Shown: positions 43,577 through 53,286, counted from the first letter of the stretch. The stretch is 64,000 nt of DNA from Clostridia bacterium (GCA_024404245.1 JAKSQH010000003.1:1-64000), one strand, 5' to 3'. Notes: generated by a model not told the origin, from the letters alone. Numbers and translations are program-made.

Positions 43577-44122
43577 ATGAAGAAATCCCTGGTTGCCGCT
43601 TTACTTGTAGCGGTGCTGCTGTGTGTTGCCGTTGCTCCCGCCTTCGCCAAGGTTACGGACTGGTATTCCGCCTGCCCGAACGGTAAGCCGCTGAATGTGC
43701 GTGAGTATCCTTCCAAGGAAGCCAAAATTCTGGCCAAAATTCCTTACGGCGAGAAGGTCGGTGTTGACCACATCGTCAACGGTTGGGCCATGATCGTCTG
43801 GGGAAGCCAGGACGCCTGGGTTCAGTCCAGCCTGCTGAGCAAGTATTATCCCGGAAAGAAGCCTGTCAATCCCCAGGTCGGCAGCGCGAACTACAAGTCC
43901 TTCAAGTTCACGGATTATGCCGCGACTGTCAAGCCCGCGCGTACAACCGGTACCGTGACGCTGTACTGGAATCCCAGCACTGACGGCACCAAGCTCGGCG
44001 TGCTGCACAACGGTGATGAAGTGACCGTGCTGGCTCAGACCTCAACCTGGGCACAGGTTTATGTGGAAGATGAAAACAAGTGCGGATTTATGCTTGTGAA
44101 GTATCTTGTTAAGGAAGACTGA
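43577..44122 (+). CDS. Secreted protein with two SH3-like domains
   Basis: 181 aa. The signal peptide ends at AFA-KVT. Two bacterial SH3-type modules follow: PLNVREYPSKEAKILAKIPYGEKV...GWAMIVWGSQDAWVQSSLL and VTLYWNPSTDGTKLGVLHNGDEVTVL...WAQVYVEDENKCGFML. Such domains bind peptidoglycan or wall peptides. AGGAGG precedes ATG 43577. It is followed at 35 bp by another secreted protein and shares its terminator. Confidence 0.88.
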   Translation: MKKSLVAALLVAVLLCVAVAPAFAKVTDWYSACPNGKPLNVREYPSKEAKILAKIPYGEKVGVDHIVNGWAMIVWGSQDAWVQSSLLSKYYPGKKPVNPQVGSANYKSFKFTDYAATVKPARTTGTVTLYWNPSTDGTKLGVLHNGDEVTVLAQTSTWAQVYVEDENKCGFMLVKYLVKED

Positions 44123-44157
44123 TTTCTTCAGGAATGATATTGAGGAGGAACATTGAT

Positions 44158-44682
44158 ATGAAGCGTTTATTCTGTGCCCTGCTTGCTCTGGCCATGTTGC
44201 TGACCGCGGCCGCAGCGTTTGCCGAGAAGATTGTTGTTCTGACGGATGTCGCCACCGGCGCGAAAGTGACCTTCGAAATGGAAGGCGAATACAGCATCGA
44301 GTATGACGAACACTGCACCGCTGACTATGTTCAGTTCACTGTAAGCCGTGACGGTGTGTGCCCCGTGATCGTTTCCGTATTCGCCCGTGACGCTGAAGAC
44401 AAGAACATGAACGACATGACCGATGAGGAACTGGAAGCTCAGCGTGCTTCTCTGGAAGCTGACCTGGCGGATGAAGGTTATGTTGTGACGATTGAAACGA
44501 CTTCTTTCGGCAACAAGTACATCAACTGCGTCGCGGCGTCCGAAAACGGCTCCGTTCAGCAGCGCTATACCGTTTTTGAAGATTTTGACATGTGCCGCAT
44601 TCAGTACAGCGAAGGTCTGTTCACTGAAGCTGACACCGCTTTCCTTGCCGAAGTGCAGGCCAGCCTGTGGGTTGAAAAGTAA
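44158..44682 (+). CDS. Small secreted protein of unknown function
   Basis: 174 aa. Signal peptide MKRLFCALLALAMLLTAAAAFA; an acidic mature part with alternating strands and helices (EELEAQRASLEADLADEGY, then TEADTAFLAEVQASLW), similar in pattern to DcrB/PsbP-like folds. ATG 44158 is chosen because GAGGAGG lies 8 nt upstream. Second gene of the SH3-protein unit; family not recognised. Confidence 0.78.
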   Translation: MKRLFCALLALAMLLTAAAAFAEKIVVLTDVATGAKVTFEMEGEYSIEYDEHCTADYVQFTVSRDGVCPVIVSVFARDAEDKNMNDMTDEELEAQRASLEADLADEGYVVTIETTSFGNKYINCVAASENGSVQQRYTVFEDFDMCRIQYSEGLFTEADTAFLAEVQASLWVEK

Positions 44683-44706
44683 TTTCAGACAGCCGGCATA
44701 ATGAAA

Positions 44707-44740
44707 CGCCTGCCTTCTCTTGAGGGCAGGCGCTTTATTA
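44707..44740. terminator. Terminator between convergent genes
   Basis: CGCCTGCC (44707-44714) pairs with GGCAGGCG (44725-44732), then CTTTATTAT. On the minus strand it is followed by TTTCATTAT. Confidence 0.78.
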
Positions 44741-44751
44741 TGCTTTGCCGG

Positions 44752-45477
44752 CTATATGCCGAACACACCGGTCAGCAGTTTTTCGGGGATGTCCGGATAC
44801 AGCGAACGCAGATGATTCCGTATCCGCGCGCGTGAATCATCCGGCTTCTCCGTTTCGGCGCGGTTGACATAATCCTCACCCCAGATATGTTCAGGGGGAG
44901 CGTAAACCGCGATATGCCAGCCGTACGGCTGCCCCTGCCTGTTCAGACGCATCTGGAAATCCTTTACGGTCAGAAAGGTTCTCATCATCAGCTCCGTGAC
45001 CGTTCCGTCAAAGTTCTTTTCACCGTCCTTGCCGAAACCGGCAAGCTTTTTGATATCGAAGGAAAACAGTTCATCGCGTGTGTCAAAGAGATTCATTATG
45101 CTCCGCGCGCGTTTGGTGGCTTTGCCGTCTTCCCACCAGCCTTCGAAGTCATATCCGTCTCTCCGGGCGTTGATCAGCCGCGGAAACCATGCCAGGGATA
45201 CGAAACCGGCCTTCTTGTCAAAAAACTTCCCATATGCGGCTTTCCCGCTGCCCGCGATGATCCGGCGCCATTCCCACGGATCATTCTTTTCATCCCCGGT
45301 CCACCAGAAATCCGGTACTGTTCTTTCTTCAACGGACGCGCCGGGAATGCCGCAGTCAAACAGTGGCAGGAAGCCGACTTCGTCGATGATACGCAGCAGC
45401 TGATCTGTGTCATGAATACAGCGCGGATCATCCGGACGTACACCGTGCGTGATCCACTCACCGCTTTCATTTTCCAT
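44752..45477 (-). CDS. AlkZ-related protein
   Basis: 241 aa, cytoplasmic. The opening LLRIIDEVGFLPLFDCGIPG, then DFWWTGDEKNDPWEWRRIIAGSG and AYGKFFDKKAGFVS are typical of a widespread Clostridia family annotated as AlkZ-related (after the DNA glycosylase AlkZ/YcaQ). No catalytic residue can be assigned here. AAGGAGG precedes ATG 45477. It follows an MBL-fold hydrolase on the same strand at 57 bp and may share its transcript. Confidence 0.75.
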   Translation of the reverse strand: MENESGEWITHGVRPDDPRCIHDTDQLLRIIDEVGFLPLFDCGIPGASVEERTVPDFWWTGDEKNDPWEWRRIIAGSGKAAYGKFFDKKAGFVSLAWFPRLINARRDGYDFEGWWEDGKATKRARSIMNLFDTRDELFSFDIKKLAGFGKDGEKNFDGTVTELMMRTFLTVKDFQMRLNRQGQPYGWHIAVYAPPEHIWGEDYVNRAETEKPDDSRARIRNHLRSLYPDIPEKLLTGVFGI

Positions 45478-45534
45478 TGCGGACGCCTCCTTTGCGTGAA
45501 ACATGCGCGGCATGACTGCAGGCATGTGAGTACA

Positions 45535-46122
45535 TTATACCCTGATGTACGGTTCGTTTCCGACGCGGCCGGCATAGATCCGCTCCAGCTCCGCGATCAC
45601 GGCCGCTCTTTCACGTACGGTTCCCATATTGTGGCTTTCCAGCAGAAACGGCGCGCGCAGCTTTTTCAGCACGTTGATTTCGTCCTTCAGCAGTGTCGCG
45701 TTATATACGGCACAGCCGTCTTTCATGCAGCAATATGTACCGTCACCGGTGAATACATAGGTATCACCGGCTTCCAGCGCGAGGCAGCCCTTCGCGTGGC
45801 TCGAGGGAAACGGGAAAATGTGTATTTCACCGATACGGATATCGCCGCTGACAATGATGCCTTCGTGTGTATGACGGAAAGTTTCGGCGGACACGTACAG
45901 ATCCGTGATCCGGATATGACCGAGATTGCCGGTATGATCACGGTGAAAATGGGACAGGACCGCGTTGTATGTTCCGTTCAGTCCGCCGATATTCTGCGCG
46001 CCGTCGCCGACGTCGAACAGCCAGGTTACGGTACCGTCCCGTATGATTCCGATATCTGAAGAGAGAGGATCGTCCGAGGATTCAATATAGCTGATTCCGC
46101 CTGAAATAGTATGCTCTTTCAT
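45535..46122 (-). CDS. MBL-fold metal-dependent hydrolase
   Basis: 195 aa. The metallo-beta-lactamase signature HFHRDH is at residues 58-63 (NAVLSHFHRDHTGNL), followed by FPSSHAKGC, TGDGTYC and LLESHNMG supplying the later ligands. The short size suggests a minimal hydrolase (glyoxalase-II or phosphodiesterase-like). ATG 46122 has AGGAG 7 nt upstream, better than GTG 46128. It lies between the diguanylate cyclase and the AlkZ-related gene, on the same strand as both. Confidence 0.88.
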   Translation of the reverse strand: MKEHTISGGISYIESSDDPLSSDIGIIRDGTVTWLFDVGDGAQNIGGLNGTYNAVLSHFHRDHTGNLGHIRITDLYVSAETFRHTHEGIIVSGDIRIGEIHIFPFPSSHAKGCLALEAGDTYVFTGDGTYCCMKDGCAVYNATLLKDEINVLKKLRAPFLLESHNMGTVRERAAVIAELERIYAGRVGNEPYIRV

Positions 46123-46182
46123 TTTCACGCTCCTGCGGCGCCGCTGCCGTATGCCGGAACAGCGGATACGGACCGCCTGCTG

Positions 46183-47334
46183 TTAATGGCGGCGCGGTTT
46201 CCCGGTAAGCTCATAATAGTGATCCTTATCCGCGTACATTCTCTTTTCCGCTTCGTCCAGAACACGGTTGATCTCTTTTCCGTATCCGACGGCGGCACCG
46301 ACGGAAGCGATCGGCTCACTGCGGTTTATTCTATCGCGGAAGACATTCACCGTGGCATCGGCGGAAGACTGATTTTCCGCGCTGAAGATGACTACGAATT
46401 CATCTCCGCTGATACGGTACACATTGTCCCTGCCGAAGTGATCCGCGATGATTGCGGCATAGTCTTTCAGCAACTGATCACCGGCTTCATGACCGAAACT
46501 GTCATTTGTGTATTTGAGCGCGTTCACATCGCTGAAGATCACGCAGATGTGTTCATCCGGCCCGATGGCGGCTATCCGCTCATGATAGACGCGGCGGTTG
46601 CTCAGCCCCGTCATTACATCCACAGATGACAGCTCCCTGAGAATACGCTCCCTTTCATGCGTCGCGCTGATCTCATTCGCCTGAAGCATAATGTAAACAA
46701 TCAGCAGCGTCAGTGAATTCATGCACATGGAGACCGGGAACCATTCAAGCACAAAGACCTCAAGAATATAACCGGTAAGCGGCAACGCCACGTAGATCAT
46801 GGTTGTCGCCACAATGCGTTTTCCGAGTTCTTTCCATTTTGAAATGACGAGCGTCAGAAGACCGGTGACTGTAAGAATCGGGGACATACCGACGATGAAA
46901 TAATGATTTCCGGGAAGGAGCTTCCCGCCTTCCGCAATATAGAGCTTGCCGGTAACCGCGAAAAACAGCGTAAGCACGATACCGATACCGTTGATGATGA
47001 TCGCGGCATAGCCGGGTGTCTGTCTGACCGCCGTGTCATGTTCACGCGCCAGTGTCAGCAGATAAAAAATAAACAGAACAGCTTCGATTTCGGCAAAGCA
47101 GCAGGAAAACACACCGAAGAACCAGTCCGCGGCCGTTACGGACGGGATCAAGTCCATGCTCCAGGCAAGTGAGTCAGTGATCAGGGCGAGAATCCATGTC
47201 GCTGTCATCGTCAGAAACATGCGGCGGCTGCCGCTTGTTTTACGCCTGTCGGCAACAAAAGCGGCAAAGAAAAGAACCAGTGTGAATGTCAGTGATGTGA
47301 GATCGACCGTGATCGCGAAACATTCTTTCGGCAA
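46183..47334 (-). CDS. Membrane diguanylate cyclase
   Basis: 383 aa. Seven or so membrane helices (1-215) form the sensor; a GGDEF domain at ~225-375 carries SSVDVMTGLSNRR, the metal/GTP site FSDVNALKYTND and the signature SGDEF at 309-313. The first Gly-to-Ser change is found in active cyclases. No RxxD inhibitory site is visible five residues upstream. The TTG start at 47334 follows AGAGGT. It is divergent from the FIST/HD-GYP phosphodiesterase 335 bp away, so synthesis and breakdown of c-di-GMP are encoded back to back. Confidence 0.9.
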   Translation of the reverse strand: MPKECFAITVDLTSLTFTLVLFFAAFVADRRKTSGSRRMFLTMTATWILALITDSLAWSMDLIPSVTAADWFFGVFSCCFAEIEAVLFIFYLLTLAREHDTAVRQTPGYAAIIINGIGIVLTLFFAVTGKLYIAEGGKLLPGNHYFIVGMSPILTVTGLLTLVISKWKELGKRIVATTMIYVALPLTGYILEVFVLEWFPVSMCMNSLTLLIVYIMLQANEISATHERERILRELSSVDVMTGLSNRRVYHERIAAIGPDEHICVIFSDVNALKYTNDSFGHEAGDQLLKDYAAIIADHFGRDNVYRISGDEFVVIFSAENQSSADATVNVFRDRINRSEPIASVGAAVGYGKEINRVLDEAEKRMYADKDHYYELTGKPRRH

Positions 47335-47360
47335 CAGCGGTTACCTCTTTTCTGAGTGGC

Positions 47361-47380
47361 GTAACGGGGTAAACCGTTAC
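47361..47380. repeat. Inverted repeat in cyclase leader
   Basis: GTAACGG (47361-47367) and CCGTTAC (47374-47380) form a perfect 7-bp hairpin close to the cyclase ribosome binding site. Confidence 0.4.
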
Positions 47381-47404
47381 ATGAAAAGTTACAATTGCAA
47401 GATA

Positions 47405-47434
47405 ATAATACATCGTGCAACAAACTCAAGTCAA
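47405..47434 (-). promoter_or_regulatory. Promoter of diguanylate cyclase gene
   Basis: On the minus strand TTGACT (47429-47434), an 18-bp spacer and TATTAT (47405-47410). Confidence 0.65.
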
Positions 47435-47559
47435 CAAAAATGTTCGGATTTTACGGATAAGAACACATTGAAGACAAAAATCCGCTTTTTCGGGACGCCG
47501 GGATGATCTGTGAATTGAAGGTATCTGAAGATAAAAATAACTCGATCATCAAAAAAAGA

Positions 47560-47589
47560 TTGATTTTTTATAAGCATCCGGTGTATAAT
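47560..47589 (+). promoter_or_regulatory. Promoter of FIST/HD-GYP gene
   Basis: TTGATT (47560-47565), an 18-bp spacer and TATAAT (47584-47589). With the divergent promoter at 47405-47434 this accounts for most of the 335-bp gap; the rest shows nothing else. Confidence 0.7.
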
Positions 47590-47669
47590 TCAATCAAATG
47601 GTTACATGTCGTTTTTTTTGAATGAGCCGGCTGTGAACCGGGCGGTTCCTGTAACGGGAGGTGCGGAAT

Positions 47670-50600
47670 ATGCTGACATATCAGATGCCATATGTGAATG
47701 CCGGTGTTTTTTCGCGTACCCTGGAAGACATCAGAAAGAAAACTGCCGCGGACAGGGCCGGCAATGTTCTGTTTTACATAACGTGGATCCGCAACGCGCG
47801 TGATCTTGTGTATGAGGCGGCTGAGCAAATCGGCAGCTGTTTTCCGGATGCTGTGTGGTACGGCTGTGAAGCGTCCGGCAACATTGCCGACGGGCGGCTG
47901 TCATACGGTGTGCATGTGACCTGCTGGGTGTTTGAAAAGCCCGATACACATACGGAGCTTATCTGGGTGCAGGAGAATACGGCGGTCGCGTCGATGTATG
48001 ATCTGTGGCGTCTGTGCGGTACCAGATCCGGCCTGCGCGGTGTGGAACTGATTCCGTCGAGCACCTACAGGGATATGCTGAGTCTGGACGGGGAAGTACC
48101 GGAACTGGATGACAGCATTACAATCTTCGGCGGCGCGAGCGTGGATTATGATGATCCGTCCATTGACGCGGATATTATCGCTAAGGATCATCCGATGACG
48201 CTTGACGGCATGATTGCCGTGCTTTATTACGGGGAAGAACTGAATATCCAGCCCACGTATGTGCTTGGCTGGAGAGGGCTCGGCCGCTCCATGCGCGTTT
48301 CCGGAAGCGAAGGAAAAGTGATCCGTGAGATTGACGGGCAGCCGGCCTTTTCCATATATGAGAGGTATCTGAATCTGTCCCTGTCCGACCATGACGCGCT
48401 GGTTTTCCCGCTGATCATGGAGGATGAAGGGGTTGAATTTATCAGAACGCCGACCAGTTTCCTGCCGGACTATTCCATCCGGATGGTGACAGGCATTCCG
48501 GACGGGGCACGTGTCAGAATTTCCTACGGCGACAGGAACACCATTCTTGCCGGCCTGTACGGCAAAATATCGGATATCGCCGCGTTTTCACCGCAGACAG
48601 TCAAGATTTACTCATGCGCGGCGAGGCGCCTTTTCTGGGGAGACTCACAGATCAGCCGTGAAACCATGCCGCTGACCGAGATCGCCCCGGTGAGCGGATT
48701 CTATACCGGCGGCGAACTGCTTCGCTTCGGGAAAAAACTGCGGTTGATGAATTCCACGCTTGTTATTGTCAGCTTCCGCGAAGGCAGTGCCGGCAGAAGA
48801 AAAAATGTGCTGATCGGTCAGGATGAAAGAACGGATAAATCCCTTGTATCAAGGCTGGCGTACTTTACCGCGCAGATTACGGCGGAGCAGACGCGGCAAT
48901 TCGCGCATGAGAAACTGCGCGTGGATATGACGGCCTATATGTCCGCGCATGAAGGTGATCCCGCGGAGATGCTGCAGGAGTACGCTGAACCGTTGCGGCA
49001 GCTTTACGGCGCGGATATGGTTATGTATAGCGACTACAGCGGTATAAGGTATGTTTCGGATACGCCGGCCGCGGCACAGCGGCCGGAAAGCTGCCTGCAG
49101 TGCGCGTATGCCGATCCGTCCGACCCGGTGTACGCGGACGGCGTGATTGAGATTGAAGACAGCATCCTTGTGAAAGAAAATGATGTCCGAAGGCAGAAAT
49201 GCTCCGCGCGCGCACGTCTGACAAGAGTCGTTTATTGCGATGATAAGCCTGTGGGCCTGCTGTCCGTGTATTATATGGATGCTCCGCACCAGTTTACCGT
49301 TCTGGAACGCGGGACGCTGGCCGAGTGCGCCAGAATACTGAGCCTTGCCATTTCACGCTACAAAGCGAAGCAGGAGAACGCGCTGTTTCAGAAGCAGGCG
49401 GAGGAACGCCGCAAACGGATTGAGGCGGGTCTGACATCCACACTGGACAGTCTTTCCGAAGACTATGACTTTGTTGTGTATGTGGATATCAATCAGAGCA
49501 GCTTTTTCAAGGTCAGGTCAACCGCGGAGTTTGACACGATCATTAACGCGCTGGCTCCCGGGCTGACCGGAGCCGCGAAAATGGACGCGTTCTTCCGCAG
49601 CGTGGTGCTTCCGGAGGATTATGACGATTTCCGCAGGTTCACTTCGCTGGAACGTGTGAAAAGATACGCGGCACAGGGCAAACCGTGCAATCACAGCTTC
49701 CGGCTTGTGCACAACGGAAAAACGGAATACTACCGGATCAAGATTTCTCCGGCCAGGGCCAGTTCGGAAAATTTCGTGATCGGTCTGCTGAACATCAACA
49801 ATGACTGGCTGCTCCGCAAAAAGCTGGAGAGTGAGGAAAAACAGCTTGAATCCAAGGCTGTTATTGACAGCTTCAGTCAGGATTTTGAGAGTATCAGTTA
49901 TGTTCATCTTGAACCGGATAAGCTGAGAGATATCGCTGTACCCTACAGGGTCAGTAAAGCTCTGACACAGAATATTCCGGAATGGGCGAAGGCACAGAAT
50001 TATACGGACAGGCTCCATCTGCTGGCGGATCGCTTTGTCGCGCCGGTGGACCGGACAGCTTTCCTGGCAAAGACCACGCGTGAGGTGATTCTTAACAGCC
50101 TGGAGCACAGCGATTCCTATTTTGTGAGCTTCAGAGTCGATAACGGTACGGACGAATACGCGTATTATCAGCTGAAATACATGCCGGTTCGCGACGCGGA
50201 CGGGAAGATGAACGCGATTATTTCCGGTATGCGCAATACGGATGAAGAGACACGCAGGGAACTGCGTCGTCAGGAGGAAATCACCGGGATTGTTGAAGAA
50301 CGTACGGCCGATCTGCTGAAAGCCAACACAACGCTGAACAACATCAGCAACAATGTGCTTGAACTGATGGCGGATCTGGTGGAAAGCCGCAGCGCGGAAA
50401 GCGGATCGCATATTCGCCGCGTGAAAGGCTTTACCGAGATCCTTACACGCTGCGTGATGGCAAGATGCCCTGAATACAGACTGACGGAAGAAAAGGTGCA
50501 GACGATTATTCAGGCGTCCGCCATGCATGATATCGGCAAAATTACGATTCCGGACAGCGTTCTGCTGAAGCCGGGCCGCCTGACGCGTGAAGAATTTGAG

Positions 50601-51416
50601 CAGATGAAGGAACATTCCGCCCGCGGCGCCGAGATTATTCAGAAAATGTCCGGTATCTGGGACGACAAATATATCAGCGCGGCAAGCGATATCTGCATGT
50701 ACCATCATGAAAAGTGGGACGGCAAAGGATATCCCCGCGGCCTGAAGGGTGACGATATCCCGATCGCGGCACAGATTGTTTCCATCGCGGATATCTATGA
50801 CGCGCTGACCAATGAGCGCTGCTACAAACCGGCTTATACACACGCGCAGGCCTTTGATATGATTATCGGCGGTGAATGCGGCGCGTTCTCCGAAAGGATA
50901 CTCGCGTGCTTCTCGGCATGCGGTGAAATGTTCAGAGAATACGCGAGTAATCCGGTGGCGGTGTTCGCGCCGCAGATGCAGGTTGATATCGAATACAAAA
51001 CGCCTATGTATCTCAGGAAGCAGATATTCCTGGCCGATACGATGCCGCTTCTTTCCGAGATTGTTGAGAAGATGTCTGAAGCGTTCTTCGTCTACCGTGA
51101 CAATGCCGAAGGTCTGTTTGTTTACTGCAACGCTCAGATGGTCCGGCTGACCGGATGCGACAGCCCGGATGACTTTATCCGGTATACCGGAAACACCCTG
51201 TGCAGGCTTGTGCATCCGGATGATTACCCGCTCACAGAGGTGCAGAATGCCGATAAACAAGTGAGAGGGAAGAACAGCCCGGAAAGCCTGACCTACCGGA
51301 TCGTTACAAAGGACGGAACTGTTCTCCGGCTCAGAGACAGCCGCACATATATCTGCTCCGCGGATCTTGGCAACCTGTACTTTGTAAGTGTGAGCGAGGT
51401 ATCGCCGGCTCAGTGA
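47670..51416 (+). CDS. FIST-sensor HD-GYP protein with PAS domains
   Basis: 1248 aa, no membrane segments. Residues ~1-355 match FIST_N plus FIST_C (NVLFYITWIRNARDLVYEAAEQI; FYTGGELLRFGKKLRLMNSTLVIVSF), thought to sense small ligands. About 400-570 looks GAF-like, and two PAS-like segments cover ~590-860. The HD-GYP domain lies at ~895-1090: HDIGK with H953-D954, HHEKWDGKGYP from H1012, then SIADIYDAL, all needed for c-di-GMP hydrolysis. A final PAS domain lies at ~1140-1245. I chose ATG 47670 because GGGAGG lies 8 nt upstream; GTG 47661 overlaps that site. Predicted c-di-GMP phosphodiesterase under multi-ligand control. Confidence 0.88.
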   Translation: MLTYQMPYVNAGVFSRTLEDIRKKTAADRAGNVLFYITWIRNARDLVYEAAEQIGSCFPDAVWYGCEASGNIADGRLSYGVHVTCWVFEKPDTHTELIWVQENTAVASMYDLWRLCGTRSGLRGVELIPSSTYRDMLSLDGEVPELDDSITIFGGASVDYDDPSIDADIIAKDHPMTLDGMIAVLYYGEELNIQPTYVLGWRGLGRSMRVSGSEGKVIREIDGQPAFSIYERYLNLSLSDHDALVFPLIMEDEGVEFIRTPTSFLPDYSIRMVTGIPDGARVRISYGDRNTILAGLYGKISDIAAFSPQTVKIYSCAARRLFWGDSQISRETMPLTEIAPVSGFYTGGELLRFGKKLRLMNSTLVIVSFREGSAGRRKNVLIGQDERTDKSLVSRLAYFTAQITAEQTRQFAHEKLRVDMTAYMSAHEGDPAEMLQEYAEPLRQLYGADMVMYSDYSGIRYVSDTPAAAQRPESCLQCAYADPSDPVYADGVIEIEDSILVKENDVRRQKCSARARLTRVVYCDDKPVGLLSVYYMDAPHQFTVLERGTLAECARILSLAISRYKAKQENALFQKQAEERRKRIEAGLTSTLDSLSEDYDFVVYVDINQSSFFKVRSTAEFDTIINALAPGLTGAAKMDAFFRSVVLPEDYDDFRRFTSLERVKRYAAQGKPCNHSFRLVHNGKTEYYRIKISPARASSENFVIGLLNINNDWLLRKKLESEEKQLESKAVIDSFSQDFESISYVHLEPDKLRDIAVPYRVSKALTQNIPEWAKAQNYTDRLHLLADRFVAPVDRTAFLAKTTREVILNSLEHSDSYFVSFRVDNGTDEYAYYQLKYMPVRDADGKMNAIISGMRNTDEETRRELRRQEEITGIVEERTADLLKANTTLNNISNNVLELMADLVESRSAESGSHIRRVKGFTEILTRCVMARCPEYRLTEEKVQTIIQASAMHDIGKITIPDSVLLKPGRLTREEFEQMKEHSARGAEIIQKMSGIWDDKYISAASDICMYHHEKWDGKGYPRGLKGDDIPIAAQIVSIADIYDALTNERCYKPAYTHAQAFDMIIGGECGAFSERILACFSACGEMFREYASNPVAVFAPQMQVDIEYKTPMYLRKQIFLADTMPLLSEIVEKMSEAFFVYRDNAEGLFVYCNAQMVRLTGCDSPDDFIRYTGNTLCRLVHPDDYPLTEVQNADKQVRGKNSPESLTYRIVTKDGTVLRLRDSRTYICSADLGNLYFVSVSEVSPAQ

Positions 51417-51487
51417 CGGAATATGGAACAGAAAAAGGTCCGGCAGGTCTTACGGTCTGCCGGATCATCAATTTCACGAATATCAGG

Positions 51488-51514
51488 CACCTTCCGCTTA
51501 GCGGGAGGTGTTTT
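51488..51514 (+). terminator. Terminator of FIST/HD-GYP gene
   Basis: CACCTTCCGC/GCGGGAGGTG (51488-51497 with 51501-51510), then TTTT. Another 8-bp hairpin lies at 51439-51464. Confidence 0.65.
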
Positions 51515-53229
51515 CAGCGCCCCTGACAGGCGGAGAGCAATTCGTAGGTGACACCGTATTTTTCGGCGATGTCGCGGGCAAAGGACTGACCTTCGGGCGG
51601 CGCGATCCTGACGCGGAAGGAATGGGCTCCGTTCTTTGTTTCCGCGACAAGGGATATGGCTTTGCCGGGCTTGCTCCCTGTGTTGACGGTGGTGTCAAGA
51701 TCATATGCCAGCTTGTGCATATGGGTATTGTAAACGGTGCGTATGTCTTTGTCCAGCAGAGCCTTTACGGCATCCACCGCGATGTAGTAACCCTCCTCGA
51801 AGCTGGTGGTGGAGAAGGTTTCATTCAGCAGAAGCAGGCTGCTGCCGGTACACCGCGCGAAGCATTCCCTGAAACGCTTGCATTCTTCACCCAGACGCCC
51901 GAGGTCCAGTGTTTTGTCCTCATCCGCGGGAAAGTGCGTCATTACGCTGTCCGCCGGGTCAAACACAAACCGGACCGCGGGGACGCGGATACCGCTTTGC
52001 GCCAGCAGGAACAACTGACCGAGCGCCTGTGTTACGGTTGTTTTGCCGCCGCGGTTCGCGCCGGTCAGGATATAAACGCGTTTTTCCGCGTCAAATGTCA
52101 GATCATTCGGGATAACCGATGACGGTGTTTCCGTACCGATCAGTTTCAGATTATAGAAACCTTCGGCTTCCATGCGGGACGGACATTCGCCGCGTCCGGC
52201 GGTTTCAGGCTTGCAGAATTGCCAGCCCTTCGCCGTCAGGCTTTCAATATACTCCGCCCAGCGGGTGTAGAAAACCAGTTCGGGAATCAGATCCGCGATA
52301 TCCTTTACGCTGATGTTGACATACTTGCCGAGCGTGTCACGCAGACGTCGGGCGGTGCGTGAAACGAGCATGGTCGCGGCGCTGTCCGCCTGCCTCGGTA
52401 CGGACGCGAGACTGTCTCCGTCCGCCACGCGGGCCATGGTCATGCCGAGCAGCGGGTTGCGTATGGTTGTGTATGTTTTTGACAGATTTTCCATGCCGCC
52501 GAGCAGCGAGAAACCGTCATCCGCCATCGGCATACTTGCGTAACTGCCGTTCCAGTCCGCTTCCGGGTGAATATCATCTTTCAGCGTTACCGAACGGACA
52601 AAGTTTTTCAGCAGCCCCGCCTGCGTGAACGGCTTGCCGTTTACGGTGACAAGCCCCATGCTTACAGCTTCAAACCGGTCATTCAGGTTGATGCCGACTG
52701 TCAGGCTTCTGACCTGAGAAGCCTGTACGCGCATGGATTCCACATCGCTCTTCAGCGCGGCGAAGCCGCTACCGGCATAGATTTCATCAATCGCGGACTT
52801 CAGGTTTTTCAGTCCGTCCGACCTCAGATCGGCGTTGCTCAGACAATTGCGGATTGCTTCCACTGTGATGACATAGTCATGATATTCCTCCAGCCTGTGC
52901 ATCAGGTCCCAGATGCCGGCTTCATCGCCTTCGTGCCGGTTGACCACGCCGTAATCATAGAACATCTTGACCTGCTTGAGCAGTTTCAGCAACTGCTCAC
53001 GTATTTCCGGATGGCGGAGTATATCGTCAAAAACATCCGCGCGGAACGCGGTGACAGCGGGATCGGCTGTGAGCCCTGTCATGACGCGGCGGATCAGCTG
53101 GCTTTCCTGCGGCAGTTTCGCGACCTTTTCAGCCAGAGTGTCCAGACCGAGATCATGCCAGGTTTCCTCCGGCATCATGTTGTATTCAATCCGGTCCTCC
53201 TCCGGAAAGAGAATGCTCAGTTTGCTCAT
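51514..53229 (-). CDS. MutS-related ATPase
   Basis: 571 aa. The C-terminal third is a MutS-type ATPase: Walker A TGANRGGKTT at about 388-397, then LLLLNETFSTTSFEEGYY (Walker B/signature region) and VYNTHMHKLAYDL. The mismatch-recognition and connector domains of MutS are absent; the N-terminal ~350 residues are a helical clamp/core-like region. Such MutS-like proteins are common in Firmicutes and not tied to mismatch repair. ATG 53229 was chosen over 53247 for its AAAGGAC site. It is the last gene of a minus-strand unit with a histidine phosphatase and two small proteins. Confidence 0.85.
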   Translation of the reverse strand: MSKLSILFPEEDRIEYNMMPEETWHDLGLDTLAEKVAKLPQESQLIRRVMTGLTADPAVTAFRADVFDDILRHPEIREQLLKLLKQVKMFYDYGVVNRHEGDEAGIWDLMHRLEEYHDYVITVEAIRNCLSNADLRSDGLKNLKSAIDEIYAGSGFAALKSDVESMRVQASQVRSLTVGINLNDRFEAVSMGLVTVNGKPFTQAGLLKNFVRSVTLKDDIHPEADWNGSYASMPMADDGFSLLGGMENLSKTYTTIRNPLLGMTMARVADGDSLASVPRQADSAATMLVSRTARRLRDTLGKYVNISVKDIADLIPELVFYTRWAEYIESLTAKGWQFCKPETAGRGECPSRMEAEGFYNLKLIGTETPSSVIPNDLTFDAEKRVYILTGANRGGKTTVTQALGQLFLLAQSGIRVPAVRFVFDPADSVMTHFPADEDKTLDLGRLGEECKRFRECFARCTGSSLLLLNETFSTTSFEEGYYIAVDAVKALLDKDIRTVYNTHMHKLAYDLDTTVNTGSKPGKAISLVAETKNGAHSFRVRIAPPEGQSFARDIAEKYGVTYELLSACQGR

Positions 53230-53286
53230 GGCGTGCCGTCCTTTCATTTTCCGGCGTATACGCTGCCGGGCGTTGTTTTCGAGCGC

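Noticed and set aside
49518..51260. Long minus-strand frame of 580 residues opposite the HD-GYP gene
   Set aside because: It has no recognisable domain, is His/Arg/Val-rich in a way that mirrors the sense codons, and the opposite strand encodes clear HD-GYP motifs.
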